Source: Cryptomeria japonica
Taxonomy: Eukaryota; Streptophyta; Pinopsida; Cupressales; Cupressaceae
DNA length: 64,000 nt
Assembly (NCBI RefSeq): GCF_030272615.1
Contig: NC_081408.1
Location: 310,474,383-310,538,382 of the forward strand
Direction of reading: 5' to 3'
Positions within the stretch are counted from its first letter, which is position 1, and each line of letters opens with the position of its first letter. Of this stretch, positions 44,835 through 57,722 are shown piece after piece. The notes beneath the pieces are model-generated. The model saw nothing but the letters and a program-made list of their open reading frames with translations, was not told the DNA's origin and ran no database searches. The position numbers were made by a program, and so were the translations under genes.

Positions 44835-47177
44835 TTACAATCGACGGGACCGAGAGCTAGATGTGTTGTAGAAGTCAAGATCAAATTGAAGCTAGTTGTT
44901 CATTTAACATAGTGATTGAGTGAAGTAACTAAGATCTAGTCTGGTTTCAGGAATGATCTATCATGTGTAAGATGTTATCTAAGTTAACTTAGGCTTGATA
45001 AGATGTTGTTTGAAATAGCTTAGAGATGATCGATAAAATTGTGCAACACAATGGCAGGGGTACACTATCAAGACTGTTTATGCTCAAGAGGATGATAACT
45101 AGTTTTATGCTCACTATAGACTAATCTGGGTAGGTTTGATTGTTTTGAACTGACAAAATCAGAGATTCGTATGACAGGTTTTACATGACTAGACGACAGT
45201 GTAATAGCTTCAGGCTGGTGACAATAGTATTTTGTATGAGTTGCTACCTAGTACCGTACAACAGGTTGGTAAGTTGGAAATGACAAACTAATCAATGCAA
45301 TGGTTTATCATATGACATAGGATGCAGGCTCAAACAACAGTTTCCTAAAAAGGATGATAGATAATCAGGTATCATACGACACAGAATGCAGGCTCAAATG
45401 AAAGACTATTAGCATTGATGAAATTTCATACAAAAATATGTATATAGAAGGATGATAAATTGGAAGATTTGTATGACAGTTTACTAGACAGAGGCTAAAT
45501 TCTGAATTTTCAATGACTGAGTATGACTAGTTTTGAGGCAGACTAAGTTTTCACTGACTAACGATGACCAGTTTAGAGGTGGACTGAGTTTTTGATAGCT
45601 AAGGTATACCAGTTTGTGACATGGATAGAGTTTTGATCACTGAGTTTATTTGTTATTTTATCCAATTTTGGTATTTCATTTTTAGTTTTAGGGATGAAAA
45701 CACAGAAAACATGTAATATGAATAATAACTCCAATCACAACATGCAAACCCTATGGAAATTGGTGAGAGAAGAAAACCTTTGCTTGTAGACTCAAGTACA
45801 AACCCAATAGCTAATTAGAATACGACCATTGAGTCTCACGCAATGGATTCTCAACATCATATTAGCTAACTCCAAATGCTAATGGGGGCACGAAATGACA
45901 AGTATCTTGGGAGAGTTACTATCTCTCTTGTACAAAGATTATCCCCCTTTTGGAGGTGAACTGGGTAGCTTCTATCTTATAGTTCTTAGTCCGGAATTCC
46001 ATTTGAAATTACCCCTTGAAGTGACACAAGCATGATTGAGGCCTATAGCCCGACAAGGTACCGAAACAAGTTGTAGTTATGTAAACATGATTGAGATCGC
46101 GAGGCCCTACAAAATACTCGATATGAGAGATCTCAAAGAGAAAACTCAAATAATCCCATCCTTTGAGACTTTAATCACTAGAGGCCTATTTATTATAGTG
46201 ATTTGGAATGCTCAGGTCCAGCTATACTCACTTGGTTCATTCTCACAGGGTGATTACTTTTTCCCACTGTGACAGGCCCGGTAAAGGTACACAAATCTCA
46301 AAACTTAGAAAAAAGCTTTGAGGGTCTAGATTTCTGATTGTCTATAAAAGACAAGAGCATACTCTCCTACCTCTCAGATTTTTCTGAAAACACAAAAGAC
46401 AGATTTGTTCTTTAACCAGATAGCAATTTAAGTGCCTAAAAATTAATTTAAAGAATACACAATGTTTGGTTGATTCTCTTTAGGCAACCTGGAAAACCAA
46501 CACATCAGTAGTCATGTTGTTTTTTATTCTTTGACAGGTGTATGTTTGATTGATAAATTCTTTGTCAAGCAGATCTACAAACATTAAAAGCACAAAATTA
46601 GTTGCCAAGATAACATAAAAAAAAATCATCAAAAGAAAATTCTAGCATGCAAACTGTAAATTAAACTAATCTAACAAGAATTTCCATTTGTATGACTATC
46701 CTAGTTATGACAGTTTTGCTAGTACTCCACTCTGTCATTTATAAATTTTCAACCAGAGCTAATTCAGAAAATTACTTCAGTGGAAATGTGGACAACTTGG
46801 TTTTACAAAACATATTAAAATTTTGTTTAGATCCAACAGTTCAATAAAATGTTATGCCCTCCGAACAGAGACCATTTTTTACTGTCACAAAAGAATAAGT
46901 AAAATCATAGTACTATACTCTGTCATTCCTAACTTTCAAACCTGAATTTCTTAGAAAAATTGCTTTGATGAAACTATAGAAAACTTCATTTTCAACAACA
47001 TATCAAAAATTGGTTTAGAACTAATGGTTCAATCAAAATTTATGCCCTCCAAAAAGAGACTATTTTTGACTGTCACAGAAGAACAAGCAAAAAGAAAGAT
47101 TTTTATTTGCAAATTTAACACATGTTTATTAGTTATTAAAACCAAACATTTAATTTGTTCAAGAAACATTAGAAATC
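44835..47177 (-). other. Long 5' leader of the Gypsy-like element
   Basis: About 2.3 kb between the primer-binding site and gag with no recognisable gene. 46730-47095 contains two related units of about 185 bp, each ending with a ttatgccctcc...agagac.atttttactgtcaca-like phrase. Frames here are short and featureless. Confidence 0.5.
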
Positions 47178-47213
47178 TTGTAGTCATGGGTTCGAGCCCC
47201 ACAGTGGGCACCA
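47174..47213 (-). other. Primer-binding site: 40-nt tRNA-Lys 3' half
   Basis: The plus strand contains TCATGGGTTCGAGCCCCACA followed by GTGGGCACCA, the T arm, acceptor strand and CCA end of a tRNA. By memory it fits plant tRNA-Lys(CUU) over about 40 nt with five differences, all of the G-to-A or C-to-T kind, reaching back to the bases just 3' of the anticodon. On the minus (element) strand it begins TGGTGCCCACTGTGGGG next to the 5' LTR, as a primer-binding site should. There is no 5' half, so this is not a tRNA gene. Confidence 0.8.
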
Positions 47214-47217
47214 AAAA

Positions 47218-48346
47218 TGTATGTGTGAAAAGTAGACTTGTATCTATATCTGGAATACACAACACTTCAATTAAGTCATTAGATGCATGGTTATTAAATC
47301 AATAATCAATGAATAATAAACCATTACAAAGCGACCCATTGCCTTCTAGCAGATGCAAGTTTATATTTCTCTCAAATTGCTAAGCTATCCAGTGACTAGA
47401 CAACACCTAAACGAATTATTTTTAATCTATATGAGCGTAAATTTAAGCTAGATGAAAGGCAAGATTAATCTAACATGATCTAAGCAATATATGAATATTT
47501 GAGCTAAATGATTTAAGCAATATGAAATAACTAATATGCAATATCTCAATGCAAATTCTCAATGAACCTAGAGCAAAAACAACATAATAACAACATATTC
47601 TCCAGGATTTTTTGAATGAGAGATGAGAGCCTGAATTTATAGAAAATTCATAAAGAAACCAACCGTTGAGATCAAATGATGATGAGCAGTCAAGATTTTC
47701 CAAGAGGAAGTACAATCCAGGTGAATTGATGTGATTGGATTCTTTTCTTTTTTTAAAGGAAATTGAACTTAAATTAAGATAAAATCAAGAAAAAACTTAT
47801 GTATTCTCTATTTCATTCAATTTTAACATTTAATTGTTTTAATTGCTTTCTTTGAGATTATTTATCAATTTTTAATTTGTTTTTCAAGATTATCTCCAAT
47901 TGATTTCTTTTCTCAATTTTAATTCTTTTTTTTGTCAATTAATTTCTTTTTTGATTTATTTCCTTTTTTGAAGATTTGTGCTCATAATTTCCAATTCCTC
48001 TTTCTTGATTTGTTTCCTTTTTTGAAGATTTATGGCAATTTTTATTAATTTTTTAAATTAATTCCTCTTTTTGATGATTTAATGGAAAATTGATTTATTT
48101 AATTAAATATGCTAGGATATTTAATAAAATAAATAAGATAATTGTTTAAAATCATTTACTTGGAATGATATATTAATTAAATAAATATTTAATTAATATT
48201 GAGTGATTAATTTTGCCATGTGACATTGATGATTTTAGAAACTAATTGTGTGCTCAAGATTTATTTAATTTCCTTTTGTTAGGATCTTGGTGACGTTGTC
48301 GAGATTAGGGGCCCATGGTTTAGATGACCATTTTTAGGGTATTACA
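47218..48346 (-). repeat. Gypsy-like element, 5' LTR
   Basis: TGTATGTGTG...GGGTATTACA on the plus strand, a direct repeat of 28059-29167. It is followed by GTATC (48347-48351), the right target duplication. A small indel region near 47950 distinguishes the two copies. Confidence 0.9.
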
Positions 48347-48773
48347 GTATCAACCAACATTGATACTACAAAAGTTCAACAATATCTAAAACTAAATATT
48401 ATAAATTAAAGAAATTATAATCTAAGGCCTCAAATTATCAAAATTTAGATCCTTCAAATGGCCTAGTTTATTTAATTTATAGTATTGTTCCTCCTTTTTA
48501 GGAGAAAAATATGCCTATGACCTAGTTACAAAATGGTGGGAGTCGCAGTCGACATGCAAGCCGCTACCTTTGGAACTCCACTTTACTATTACTAAACTTG
48601 AGTCATCAAAAGTTGTCTTCCAAATACAATTGCCTCGTAATCCTCATGTGTGCAATACCTCTTGTTGGCAGTGCTAATGCATGATAGGTGTGCTAGAAAA
48701 ACTGGGAATGAATTGCAGTGATCTCCTTAGTTTGGCACTTCCTTATATCGGCATCTGCATGTCAACTACATGT

Positions 48774-51700
48774 CTACCTTTTGTTTCTCCTATAACTATG
48801 ATAATTGCTGATGTAGCACTCAATTGAGGTGAATGGTGGGTTTTTCATGTATTCAATGCAAAAAAATTCTACCATTACTGCTTCTTTCATCTCTTCCACT
48901 TTATCAACCAAATTATTAATCATTTGAGTCACTTGGTATGACTGGAAGATCATGTATATATACCTATCCATAACTATTATGTTAAACTCAACAATTGAGG
49001 AAAATTATTTAACAACATACACCTCCCACTATTTGATAACCTCCTCCAGCTTGAGTACTTTGGCTTGCATCAATTTTGTTCCATACTTACCTAATAATGG
49101 AACCACATACTATTCATAATGCTTTAGCAGATCCAGAAAAGGTGGATGCTATGTCAATACCTTTGTTTGACATTAATCTATGGTGTCCACCATCTCCAAA
49201 ATATCAACACACCTTTTCAAGTTGCTAATATCCTCTCCTTTGAGTATATCCTCCCCTTTTATCACATTTTCACCCAATCCCTTGATCCTCTTTAACAACT
49301 TGATTGCTTTTACAAACCCATCTAATTGGGATTTCCATTGCTTTCTACAAAGGATGAGAGCATTTTCCAAGAGGTGAGAATCTTCATATATTTCTATTGT
49401 ATCTTGAAGGAATGCCCTTACCTTAATGAGTTGGTCAATGGTCCAAGTCTTGAGGGATGACATGACTCTTGTTATTTCATATACTGCTTTGACTTCTTCT
49501 TGTGGAAGTGAAGAAGTAGAAGGTAGAGTGTCTCCGGTCCTCGATTCTAAAGGTTTTGACATCTCAATGAGGAGCTATCTATACTACTGCAACTATGCCT
49601 TCACCTCACTCTTAGATTTATATTATTTTTCCATCCTTGTCTTAATTGAGGCAATGGCTACATCTAAATAGGCTATTTCCCCCATTTAGTTTATTTGGCA
49701 AGGTTAACTTGTGAAATATGGTACTTTGGGGATCTTTGAGTACCTTCCCAATCTTCGTGTGTTGAGGCTATGATACTTGCAATGACATCACCCGAATCAC
49801 TTCTTGACAAATGATATGTCTTAGTGATTCAGTAACTACATCTAATAAGGTGATGCTTGGAAGAACTACCTTCTTCTTCTTTTGATAGTTAAAAGTTAGC
49901 CATTGGGGCATATTTTCATCATGATCTTTACCCTAAGTTGCCACCTCAACTATAACCATATGTATTTGCACATGTTGTTCATATCCTTCATCTTCCCATT
50001 GATCTTTTCTCATGAAGTTGCTCGTGTATCAGTTGGGAGGTGAGGTCCTCTTGTTGTAGATAGGTAGAAGAGACTTGTTGGGAAAGGTTTGTCAAAAGTA
50101 CATGCTCAATTCTTTGTTGTTGAGCAAACTCCTCAAGCTTTTCGCTAACTTCCTATTCAAATGTTTCCTTGTTGGCCTTTCCTTGGTGTTTTTTTCTTTT
50201 TCACCTTCCAATTGTTGCAAGAGCATCTCTTAATCTTGAGGAGTCCACACCAAGCATTCATTTTGTTCATCTATGTCCATAGTTTGATCTTTCTCACCTT
50301 CTCCTTGTCTCTGATCAATATTCTCTTCCTTCTCCTTAGGAGGCTCCACCTGTTGCAGTAATGGTGCTTCTTGATCATTCTTTGAGGCTTGTTGTTTCTA
50401 CACAAGTTCAGCCTTCTTACGATAGGCTAACACTACAATAGGTTCATCATCCTTATCTAAATCTATTTCAATATTATGAATGATGACCTACTCTTGGTGC
50501 ATGGCCATGGTTGATGTATTTGTTTAAGAGGAAGAAGGAAATTGTTGCTCAATTTCTCTTGACTGTGACATGCCTTCCCCTATCCCAATCCCAATGGTAG
50601 GCATGATAAGAGTGATTGAGGTTTGTGGTAGCACCTGCAACCCAGTAGTTATCCCATATTTTTCTATAGTTGGGACTCTCACATCATTGCATCAAGCTAC
50701 TACATTAATTCTTCTTTACCAATATTTTGAGTAGCATCTTTAGGCTCTAAGGGAGTATTCTTCCCAAACTCTGATCTAGTCCTTCTGATGCACTGGGATG
50801 AATCCTGAATCTTAGCTACTACATTGTTGTTTCTACCACTTTCTCGGTTACAATGTCAATATCAACCTTCTCTTGCTCAGACCATCTAATCGCAAAAAGT
50901 GGTTTCTTATCAATCTCAATTTCTTTGTAGACTGGATCCATTATTTCTCCGTCATCTTTGAGGTAACTATGGAGGTTTTTCTTGACCTTGAAATTTATGA
51001 TTTAGGGAATGGTAAGTCTATAGTATCCCCTTTCTCTTGCTTCAAAATTGTTCTGCATGTTTGCCCAAAAATCTTCCAAAGATGGTATATTCCCCAAGAA
51101 TACTACTGGCATCATTTTCTTCAATTTACCAAATGGATCATATCTCTCTCTAGCATAATCAAATTCTTTTAAACTAAGATCCTGCAATTCATGAATGACT
51201 AACTTGGTAGCTTGTATGTTTTGGTAGGTATAGTGTCCAATGGTGATTGGGAATGTAACTCCAGTTTTGTGTTTAAGAGTCAAAAGAGATTGTAGCCCAA
51301 TAATTTTCATTGAGTATTCCAAGATGATAATATGACCACTACAATATCTCAAAAGAAGGAAAGATTACCCTGAGAATCCACTTACCTCGATGTAGGTGGA
51401 GCATTGATTTTTGTAAGAACCAAGTACCCCATTCTTGCACTACTTTCATCACCTCTGGGGAGAGGCAGTACCCCACATCGCTGGTCAATTTATAAATTAC
51501 TGCAAAGATGAAAGAATAATTTATTCTTTTGAAATAGAATTTGGCGTGTTAGATTGGGAGATGAGTGTAGTAATCCCACACTCTCTTCTGGCCCGACTCC
51601 TCTCCTAACCTACCTGTTTCATTTAATTCGAGATATTTTCCACTTCTCACCACTACCCATATCACATAAGAAGTCATAAAAAACTTCTTTATTTCCAAAA

Positions 51701-52456
51701 CTGTGCACAATTGGTCATGGATATTATTAGAAACTATCTGATCCCAATCAAAATATTGTTTACCTATCATAATAGTATGAATGAAGTGATACATCCATAG
51801 GTGGCAATGCCTACAGTCTGGTTTTCTAAAAGCTCGACTCAACATTACTATTATGTCCATGGGAGAAACCTTGAAATCTATCCTAAGAATATTGTTAGAA
51901 GCCTTTAACCCTGATACCCTAGGCTCCTCTAGCCAAGCTTCATTGGCGTGCCTTCCATGATTGATAGCATTATGATTGAATATTTGCATAGCCTTAGTCT
52001 TTTTAGTTTGAAGGACCTTTCCAAAAGTTAAGGAATCCCAAAAGTCATCCTGATCATGTCTGGTGAGAGGTCTACTATCACATTTCCATGCACATACCTG
52101 TATTCCCTAGTGACCTTGTCATAATGTTGAGCTATAGCAAGAATTAACTTAGGTAATTGTAATGCCTGAGGGAAAATGGTAGCTTCAACTAGCCCTAATA
52201 CTTTTATCCTTCTATATGGGGCTTCGAGGTTCGGTTGAGCTATTTCTTTCTTGATGTTTTCTAACTCAATATGACCAACTTCAGTATCCATAACCCAGTG
52301 GATGTCACTTTCCAACTTTGAAACCAATGTTTGCCCCTGATATTGGTACTTCATGGTGGGAGGGTTCTTTTCTATCTTTATCTTGTTCTCAGTCTTCTTA
52401 TGAAGAGAGGTCAAGGCTTCCATAAGGTTTTCTTAATCTACACCAAAGAAATCCAT
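48774..52456 (-). pseudogene. Degraded retroelement-type accessory gene, plant-mobile-domain-like
   Basis: The minus-strand coding sense runs from an ATG at 52456 (MDFFGVD, a stop, then MEALTSLHKK) for over 1,000 codons with many stops. The N-terminal third (52423-51002) has VLGLVEATIFPQALQLPKLI, REYRYVHGN and FFMTSYVIWVVV, patterns I associate with plant-mobile-domain-like proteins found in plant retroelements. The middle (50950-49700) is low-complexity, Q/E/K-rich. The C-terminal part (49562-48774) is helical and charged, probably coiled coil. I saw no nuclease or polymerase motif. No LTRs were found around it, so it is either a lone retroelement remnant or a dead host gene of that family. 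Function unknown. Confidence 0.55.
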
Positions 52457-52489
52457 AATTAGCGCCTTAAAATATGAACTTAAATTAGA

Positions 52490-52745
52490 CATTCCAAAAT
52501 TATAGGGTTCCAGAGTTCCAAAGTCCATACAACTCACCTATACAAGATTTTGAGATTCCAAGATCCCGGTGTCCTGGAGCTTTGATAATATGAACAAGAC
52601 ACCACTCTAGAATTCTAAGGTTCCAGAGTCCCAGAGTTTAGAACTCATAAAAGGGCTTCATTCTAGGATTCAAGGGTTCTGGAGTCCTGAAATAAATTTA
52701 AACATTAAGGAATAGACTGCGGGATTCTGAGGTTCTGGAATCCTA
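52490..52745. repeat. Degenerate repeats of about 55 bp
   Basis: Variants of a gattcyaaggttccagagtcc phrase occur near 52505, 52552, 52612, 52663 and 52721. They lie between the degraded accessory gene and the Copia-2 insertion point. Confidence 0.55.
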
Positions 52746-52762
52746 GAGTAGGAACAAAGTGA

Positions 52763-54176
52763 TGGTATGATGAAATAACAAGGATCTAGTCAACTACTGA
52801 GAGAGGGGGGGGGTGAATCAGTAGATATAAAAATTGATACTAACTTAACCAATCGCAAAATCACTCTCTCAAAGTAAACTTAGAACTATCAATGCAATAT
52901 CACTGTCAAGATAAATAATCTCAAGATAAACTAGTTGACTGTTACAACAAACTAACAATAAATAACTTCAAACTAATAAACATCCAAATGCTTTTACTGA
53001 CATAAGTAAAACTTCATTTCACAATGCTTCCGGTTATCATGACTTATCAAAGTTGATTAAGTAGTTAAGAAAATCAACCATAAGAACATAACCACAAAAA
53101 CATTCACCACTCGACACAATATTTTTGACGTGGAAACCCAAATGGGAAAAAGCACAGTGAGATGAGACTCACAAGATAGCTATCTGAACTCTTCTGAAGT
53201 TCATCTTGTTAGGAGCCTATCCTATTAAATCTTTACAAAAGTCCTGTTAAGAATAGATCCTATTATGGACCACCTAGTTAAGGGATTGACTATAATGGCT
53301 TGTTAGAAGCAATACTCTGTAAGGAGTAACCTCAGTAGAGGATTTGAAATCCAAGCTAATGGATCACTGGGTTAGAGGGTTTTAATATCACCAATCTTGT
53401 TAGATATTACCCAGTTAGGGGATTTCAATATGTTGTAATTGTTAGAAAACAATAGGATTTTGCTGATCTGTTTGAATAGCACTACACTTGCTTGTTCAAA
53501 TCCTTTTCATGCTCCTATTTTCCCTTACTCAAACTGCAAATAAATCATCTAGTTTGGCAAACACATAGTCAACTAAAAATTTTCCAACTTTGAAACTAAA
53601 CAACTTATCGACCTTATAAATAAATCAATTAGGTTGGTAACACAACAAAAATCTAATTCTCTCATAGATATTACAAACAAGTTGGTTCAAGGGTGACCAT
53701 TGGATTACATAGCAATCTCTGCACATAAATCAACAAAACCTAGATCGCACCTTGATCACTACTTCATTGAACTCAGTAACGCATCACATGCTTTGCATTA
53801 CATGCAATATACTTGCTCATTCCCTAGATAAAAACCGTTTCAACAATGTGCCAAAATCACTTTTAAATTCTCTTCATACAATAATCATACGTGTCATAAT
53901 CATTACCGTTCATTATCAAATCATAAATCAATATAACCAATTCACCAAACTTAATTGGTTAGGGTTTATCAAATCAATAGGTAGGGTTTACCAGTTCAGC
54001 TCTCCAATACATAGCAATACCGGTTCACTCTACAAATTCTTCCTATTGGTTATAGTTTTCTTCACTAGCTCTTCCTATCGGTTATAAAACATCACTAAAA
54101 CAATATCATTACTAGTTAATTGATATCAATGACAACACAACATATCATTAATGCAATCTTCATGCAGATGCCAACA
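52763..54176 (-). repeat. Copia-2 3' LTR
   Basis: TGGTATGATG...GATGCCAACA on the plus strand, 1414 bp. The first 550 bp match 58679-59225 closely. It contains the phrases gtgaatcagtagat and tttttgacgtggaaaccc shared by related LTRs in this window. On the minus strand it begins TGTTGGCATCTGC. Confidence 0.88.
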
Positions 54177-54192
54177 ATCTCCCCCTTGGCAT
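54177..54192 (-). other. Copia-2 polypurine tract
   Basis: The minus strand reads GCCAAGGGGGAGAT directly before the TGTTGG start of the 3' LTR. This is the priming site for plus-strand DNA synthesis. Confidence 0.8.
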
Positions 54193-54499
54193 TGATGGCA
54201 ATACAAATACCATTGATTATTGTGATTGTGAATAGGAATCCTGGTTTACATTACCAAGTATTCACCTTGTCTTTTGCTTGTCTTCTTTCTCTCTATCAAT
54301 CATACAGATCACATAGTTCTTCTCCCCCTTTGACATCAATGCCAAATTGAAAGTAAAACATGCAATGTCAAATTTCATTGTTCAGCATCAACAACCTGCA
54401 ACCTAATGCTCCTCCTGTGGAATAATTCCACTTCTACACCAATCATGTTGTAAAATTATGCAAGTAGCTTCGAGATTGATGTAATCTACATCATTCTCA

Positions 54500-55217
54500 A
54501 CTGACCTCATGAAGGGGTACAACCCCTAGCTGACTTCTAAGATACTCAAAAGTAGTCTTAGGCAGAGGTTTAGTAAAGATATCTACAAGCTTCTCCTTGG
54601 TAGAAACATGCTCCAAGATCACATCTTTACTCTGCACTTTTTCCCTTAAGAAATGATACTTCAATTCAATATGCTTGGTTCATGCATGCAAAATAGGGTT
54701 CTTGGAAATATTTAAGGCACTTATATTATCACATAAGATATTTACAAGTTCTGAAAACTTCATCTTAAAAACTTCCAAAATGTGCCTCATCTAGATAGCC
54801 TGGGTACAATTCATGTAAGCTGCAACATACTTGGCTTCAGTAGTAGATTGTGATGTACAACTCTGCTTCTTACTACTCCATGAAACAAGTCCTCCTCCAA
54901 GAAAAAATGCTCCACCAGTTGTGCTTTTCCTGTCATCAACATTTCCTGCTGAATCTGCATCCGTGGACACCTTCAAGTCAAAGTTTCCTCCATAATCCAT
55001 AGTCAACAGTACCTTTCAAATATCTAAAAATCCTCTTGGTTGCTATCAAATGTGTTTCCTTAGGAATCTTCGAGAATCTAGCAACTAGCCCAACTGCATG
55101 AGCTATATCCGATCTGTTGTGAATAGCATAGTGCAATTTTCCAATAATTGACCTGTATTCCTTCTCATCAACATATGTGGATTCATCTTCCTTAGAAAAC
55201 TTACAACCTATAACCAT
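54500..55217 (-). pseudogene. Copia-2 RNase H and pol C-terminus
   Basis: Minus-strand frames 55217-54978 and 55006-54791 contain YRSIIGKLHYAIHNRSDIAH, RIFRYLKGT, ADSAGNVDDRKSTTGGAFFL (usual DADWAG) and SQSTTEAKYVAA. The next part holds TKHIELKYHFLREK, VDIFTKPLP and EYLRSQLGV, the normal Copia end near 54500. RNase H would remove the RNA template after copying. A frameshift near 55000 and a stop before TKHIE are visible. Confidence 0.85.
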
Positions 55218-55313
55218 TGGTGTCTAAACTGGTTTACAGTCACTCATACCAAATTTCTTCAAGACCTCTTTCACATACTTAGACCGTGTGATGAAAATAC
55301 CATTCTTCATTTG

Positions 55314-56123
55314 CTATATTTGCAAGCCTATGAAAATTTTTATTTCTCCCACTAGAGACATTTCAAACTCATTTTTCATTTCATTTGCAAAATTATTGCT
55401 CATGTCATCATTACCTCCAAATATGATATCATCTACAAAAACTTTGCTGACCAGTATTTTATCTCGTTCAGATTTGAGATATATGTTGCTATCTTCATTG
55501 GTTCTCAGAAAATCTATCTTCATCAGATGTGTATGAAGCCTTTCATACCATGCTCTTGGTTCCTGCTTTAATCCATATAAATCCTTATGCAATCTACATA
55601 ACATGTCTTTCTCATCAGTCAGAGCATAACCATCTGGCTGCTCAATGTATACTTCTTCTTTCAGTATCCCATTCTAAAATGTTGACTTAATATCCATCTG
55701 GTATACCTTGAATTTTTGATGTGATACAAATGCAAGTAAAGTTCTGACACCTTCCAGTCTTGCCACTGGTGCAAAAGTCTCACCATAATCTTCTCCTTCC
55801 TCTTGTGCATAACCTTTGTAAACCAACCTAGCTTTGTTGTGAACTACAACACCATCTTCATTCAACTTGATCTTGAATACCCACTTAGTACCTATCACAT
55901 TTTTATTTACCAGTCAGGGTACTAGGGTCCAAGTGTTGTTCTTCTCAATTTGATCTAGTTCCTCCTCCATAGCTTTTACCCAATGATCATCACCAAATGC
56001 TTCCTTAGTAGTTCTTGCTTCAATAGTTGAGATCATGTAAGAATTCTCTCTGATTCTTCTTCTGGTAAGTACTCCAACATCCTTATCTCCAATAATTTGC
56101 TTAGGATTGTGATTGAGTCTCAC
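55314..56123 (-). pseudogene. Copia-2 reverse transcriptase
   Basis: On the minus strand: WVKAMEEELDQIEKNNTWTL (56000), GTKWVFKIKLNEDG and HNKARLVYKGYAQEEG (55890-55800), FAPVARLEGVRTLLAF, YQMDIKSTF, a stop where LNG would follow (55675), DLYGLKQEPRAWYERL (55570) and the catalytic FVDDIIFG (55430; usual YVDD). The domain is complete but interrupted by a break near 55900 and the stop at 55675. Confidence 0.88.
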
Positions 56124-56195
56124 ATATCTCAGAATAATATGATCATTACCTTCAATTTCATCTTCTTCATTATCATCATCTTCTTTTGAATTTGT

Positions 56196-57132
56196 CTATT
56201 CTGATTGAACTAGTACATCAGTATTTGCTTTACTGGTTTCAGGTTTCGCAATTTTTGGTTCCAAAAACAAAAAGCAAGGATCTTCATCCTTTTTCTCCAA
56301 AGTGGTTTCCTCTAAGACTTTAGGATATTCATCCACTTGAACCTGAGAACTCTCAATAATTCTCTCTGTCTGGTTGTTAAAATACTTGTAGGCCTTACTC
56401 TTGGTGGAATAACCAAGAAATATACCTTCATCACTTTTAGCCTCAAATTTGGTAACATAATCACCTCTCGTAATAAAATATTTTCTACCAAATATCTTGA
56501 AATAACTAACATTATATGTTCTACCATACCAGTATTCATGAGGAGTCTTGTCCTTATCTCTCTTTACCAAAATCTGGTTCATAGTGTAGATAGTTGTGCT
56601 GACAGCTTCTCTCCAAAATGTTTTCGCTACACCTCCTTATATCAACATCATCCTAGAAGCTTCAAAAATTGACCATTTGTTTCTCTTTGCAATACCATTT
56701 TGTTGTGGTGTCCTTGGTGTAGAAAGCTACCATTTGATACCATTTTCTTCACAATATCTAGTGAATTCCTTAGAAGTAGATTCACCACCTTGATTAGTCC
56801 TCAGACACTTTATCTTCTTACCGCTCTCCTTCTCAGCTAAGGCCCTAAAGCCTTGAACTTACTAAAAGCTTCAATTTATCCTTCAAGAATGTGACACACA
56901 TCATCCTTGAGAAATAATTAGTGAAGATCATAAAATATCTGTCACCTTGAATACTTTTTGTCCTTATTGGTCCACAAAGATTTGTATGATCCAAATCTAA
57001 CAAATGTTCTGCTGAAAAATATTTGCTCTTGAAAGTTGAGGATGTCATCTTTCCCAACTGGCATTCCTTACATAAAGCATTAACTGGTTTGTCCAACTGA
57101 GGCAAACCTCTCACTATCTTGGACTTACTCAC
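56196..57132 (-). pseudogene. Copia-2 integrase
   Basis: The frame 57132-56845 carries the end of the zinc-binding region (CKECQLGK) and the catalytic-core start, with LDLDHTNLCGPI and a FTNYFSR phrase (the usual FxDDxSR aspartates replaced). After breaks, 56582-56196 has PHEYWYGR, FGRKYF and GIFLGYSTKSKAYK, the C-terminal integrase end and linker to RT. It would insert element DNA into the genome. Several frameshifts lie between 56845 and 56582. Confidence 0.85.
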
Positions 57133-57381
57133 TTTAACAATATTATCAAAGTTTATATATTAAAATCTCCTATACCAAAGCCAACTATCATCTATCTTTT
57201 AAATTAAATAGTTGTTGACTTTAGGATTAAGATGAAATAGGTTACCCTTACTTTTCTTCCCGGTTCCAATCAATTCACCTTTTCTCCCATAGATTTTGCA
57301 CATGCCGTTCTTAAAATCCAATGATTATCCTTTGTCATTGAGTTGTGCCACACTCAAAAGATTGTTCTTTAAACCTTCAAC

Positions 57382-57573
57382 CTAATAGAGATCATATGCA
57401 TTTCTCTTTCCATTAAGAGAAATAGTTCCCTTACCTTTAACCATGCAGGGTGAGTGATTACCAAATCTTAAAACTCCACCATCAAATTCTTTCAAAGAAA
57501 GAAATTTTCTTTGGTCACCGGTCATGTGATGTGAACAACCACTATCAATGATCCAATCATCAGAGTTGTCCAT
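57382..57573 (-). pseudogene. Copia-2 protease
   Basis: A minus-strand frame of 63 codons with DDWIIDSGCSHHMTGD, the Copia aspartic protease active site (D-S-G), then LRFGNHSPCMVKGKGTI. It would cut the Gag-Pol polyprotein. The following GAG-pre-integrase stretch (57380-57135) is broken. Confidence 0.85.
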
Positions 57574-57722
57574 TCAAGATACTAACACATTCTAATCAAA
57601 TATCTCCTCTGTAATGGATACAAACACAATTTCTTCGTTAGCATCACCATCAGATTGCTCATCAGTGATACCACCATCAACAACAATAAGCCAATCTCTT
57701 TTTCCTTTACCCTTATACTTCT

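Larger units (their letters stand above)
28059..48346 (-). mobile_element. Gypsy-like gag-only LTR retrotransposon, host of TE-2
   Basis: Two direct repeats of about 1.1 kb (28059-29167 and 47218-48346) flank the region, ending TG/CA in the right copy. Target duplications are GTAAC (left) and GTATC (right), one mismatch. The primer-binding site lies just left of the right LTR and a purine tract (aaagaggggc on the minus strand) just right of the left LTR, so transcription ran on the minus strand. Without the inserted TE-2 the element is about 10.5 kb. Only a gag-like frame is recognisable; protease, RT and integrase are absent, so it needed enzymes in trans (TR-GAG or LARD type). By eye the LTRs agree at roughly nine bases in ten, implying an old insertion. 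Confidence 0.85.

Noticed and set aside
47170-47215. tRNA gene
   Set aside because: Only the 3' half plus an encoded CCA is present, with no 5' half or D arm, and it lies next to an LTR. It is a primer-binding site.
55288-56793. Plus-strand frames opposite Copia-2 pol
   Set aside because: Shadows of the minus-strand integrase and RT coding sequence.
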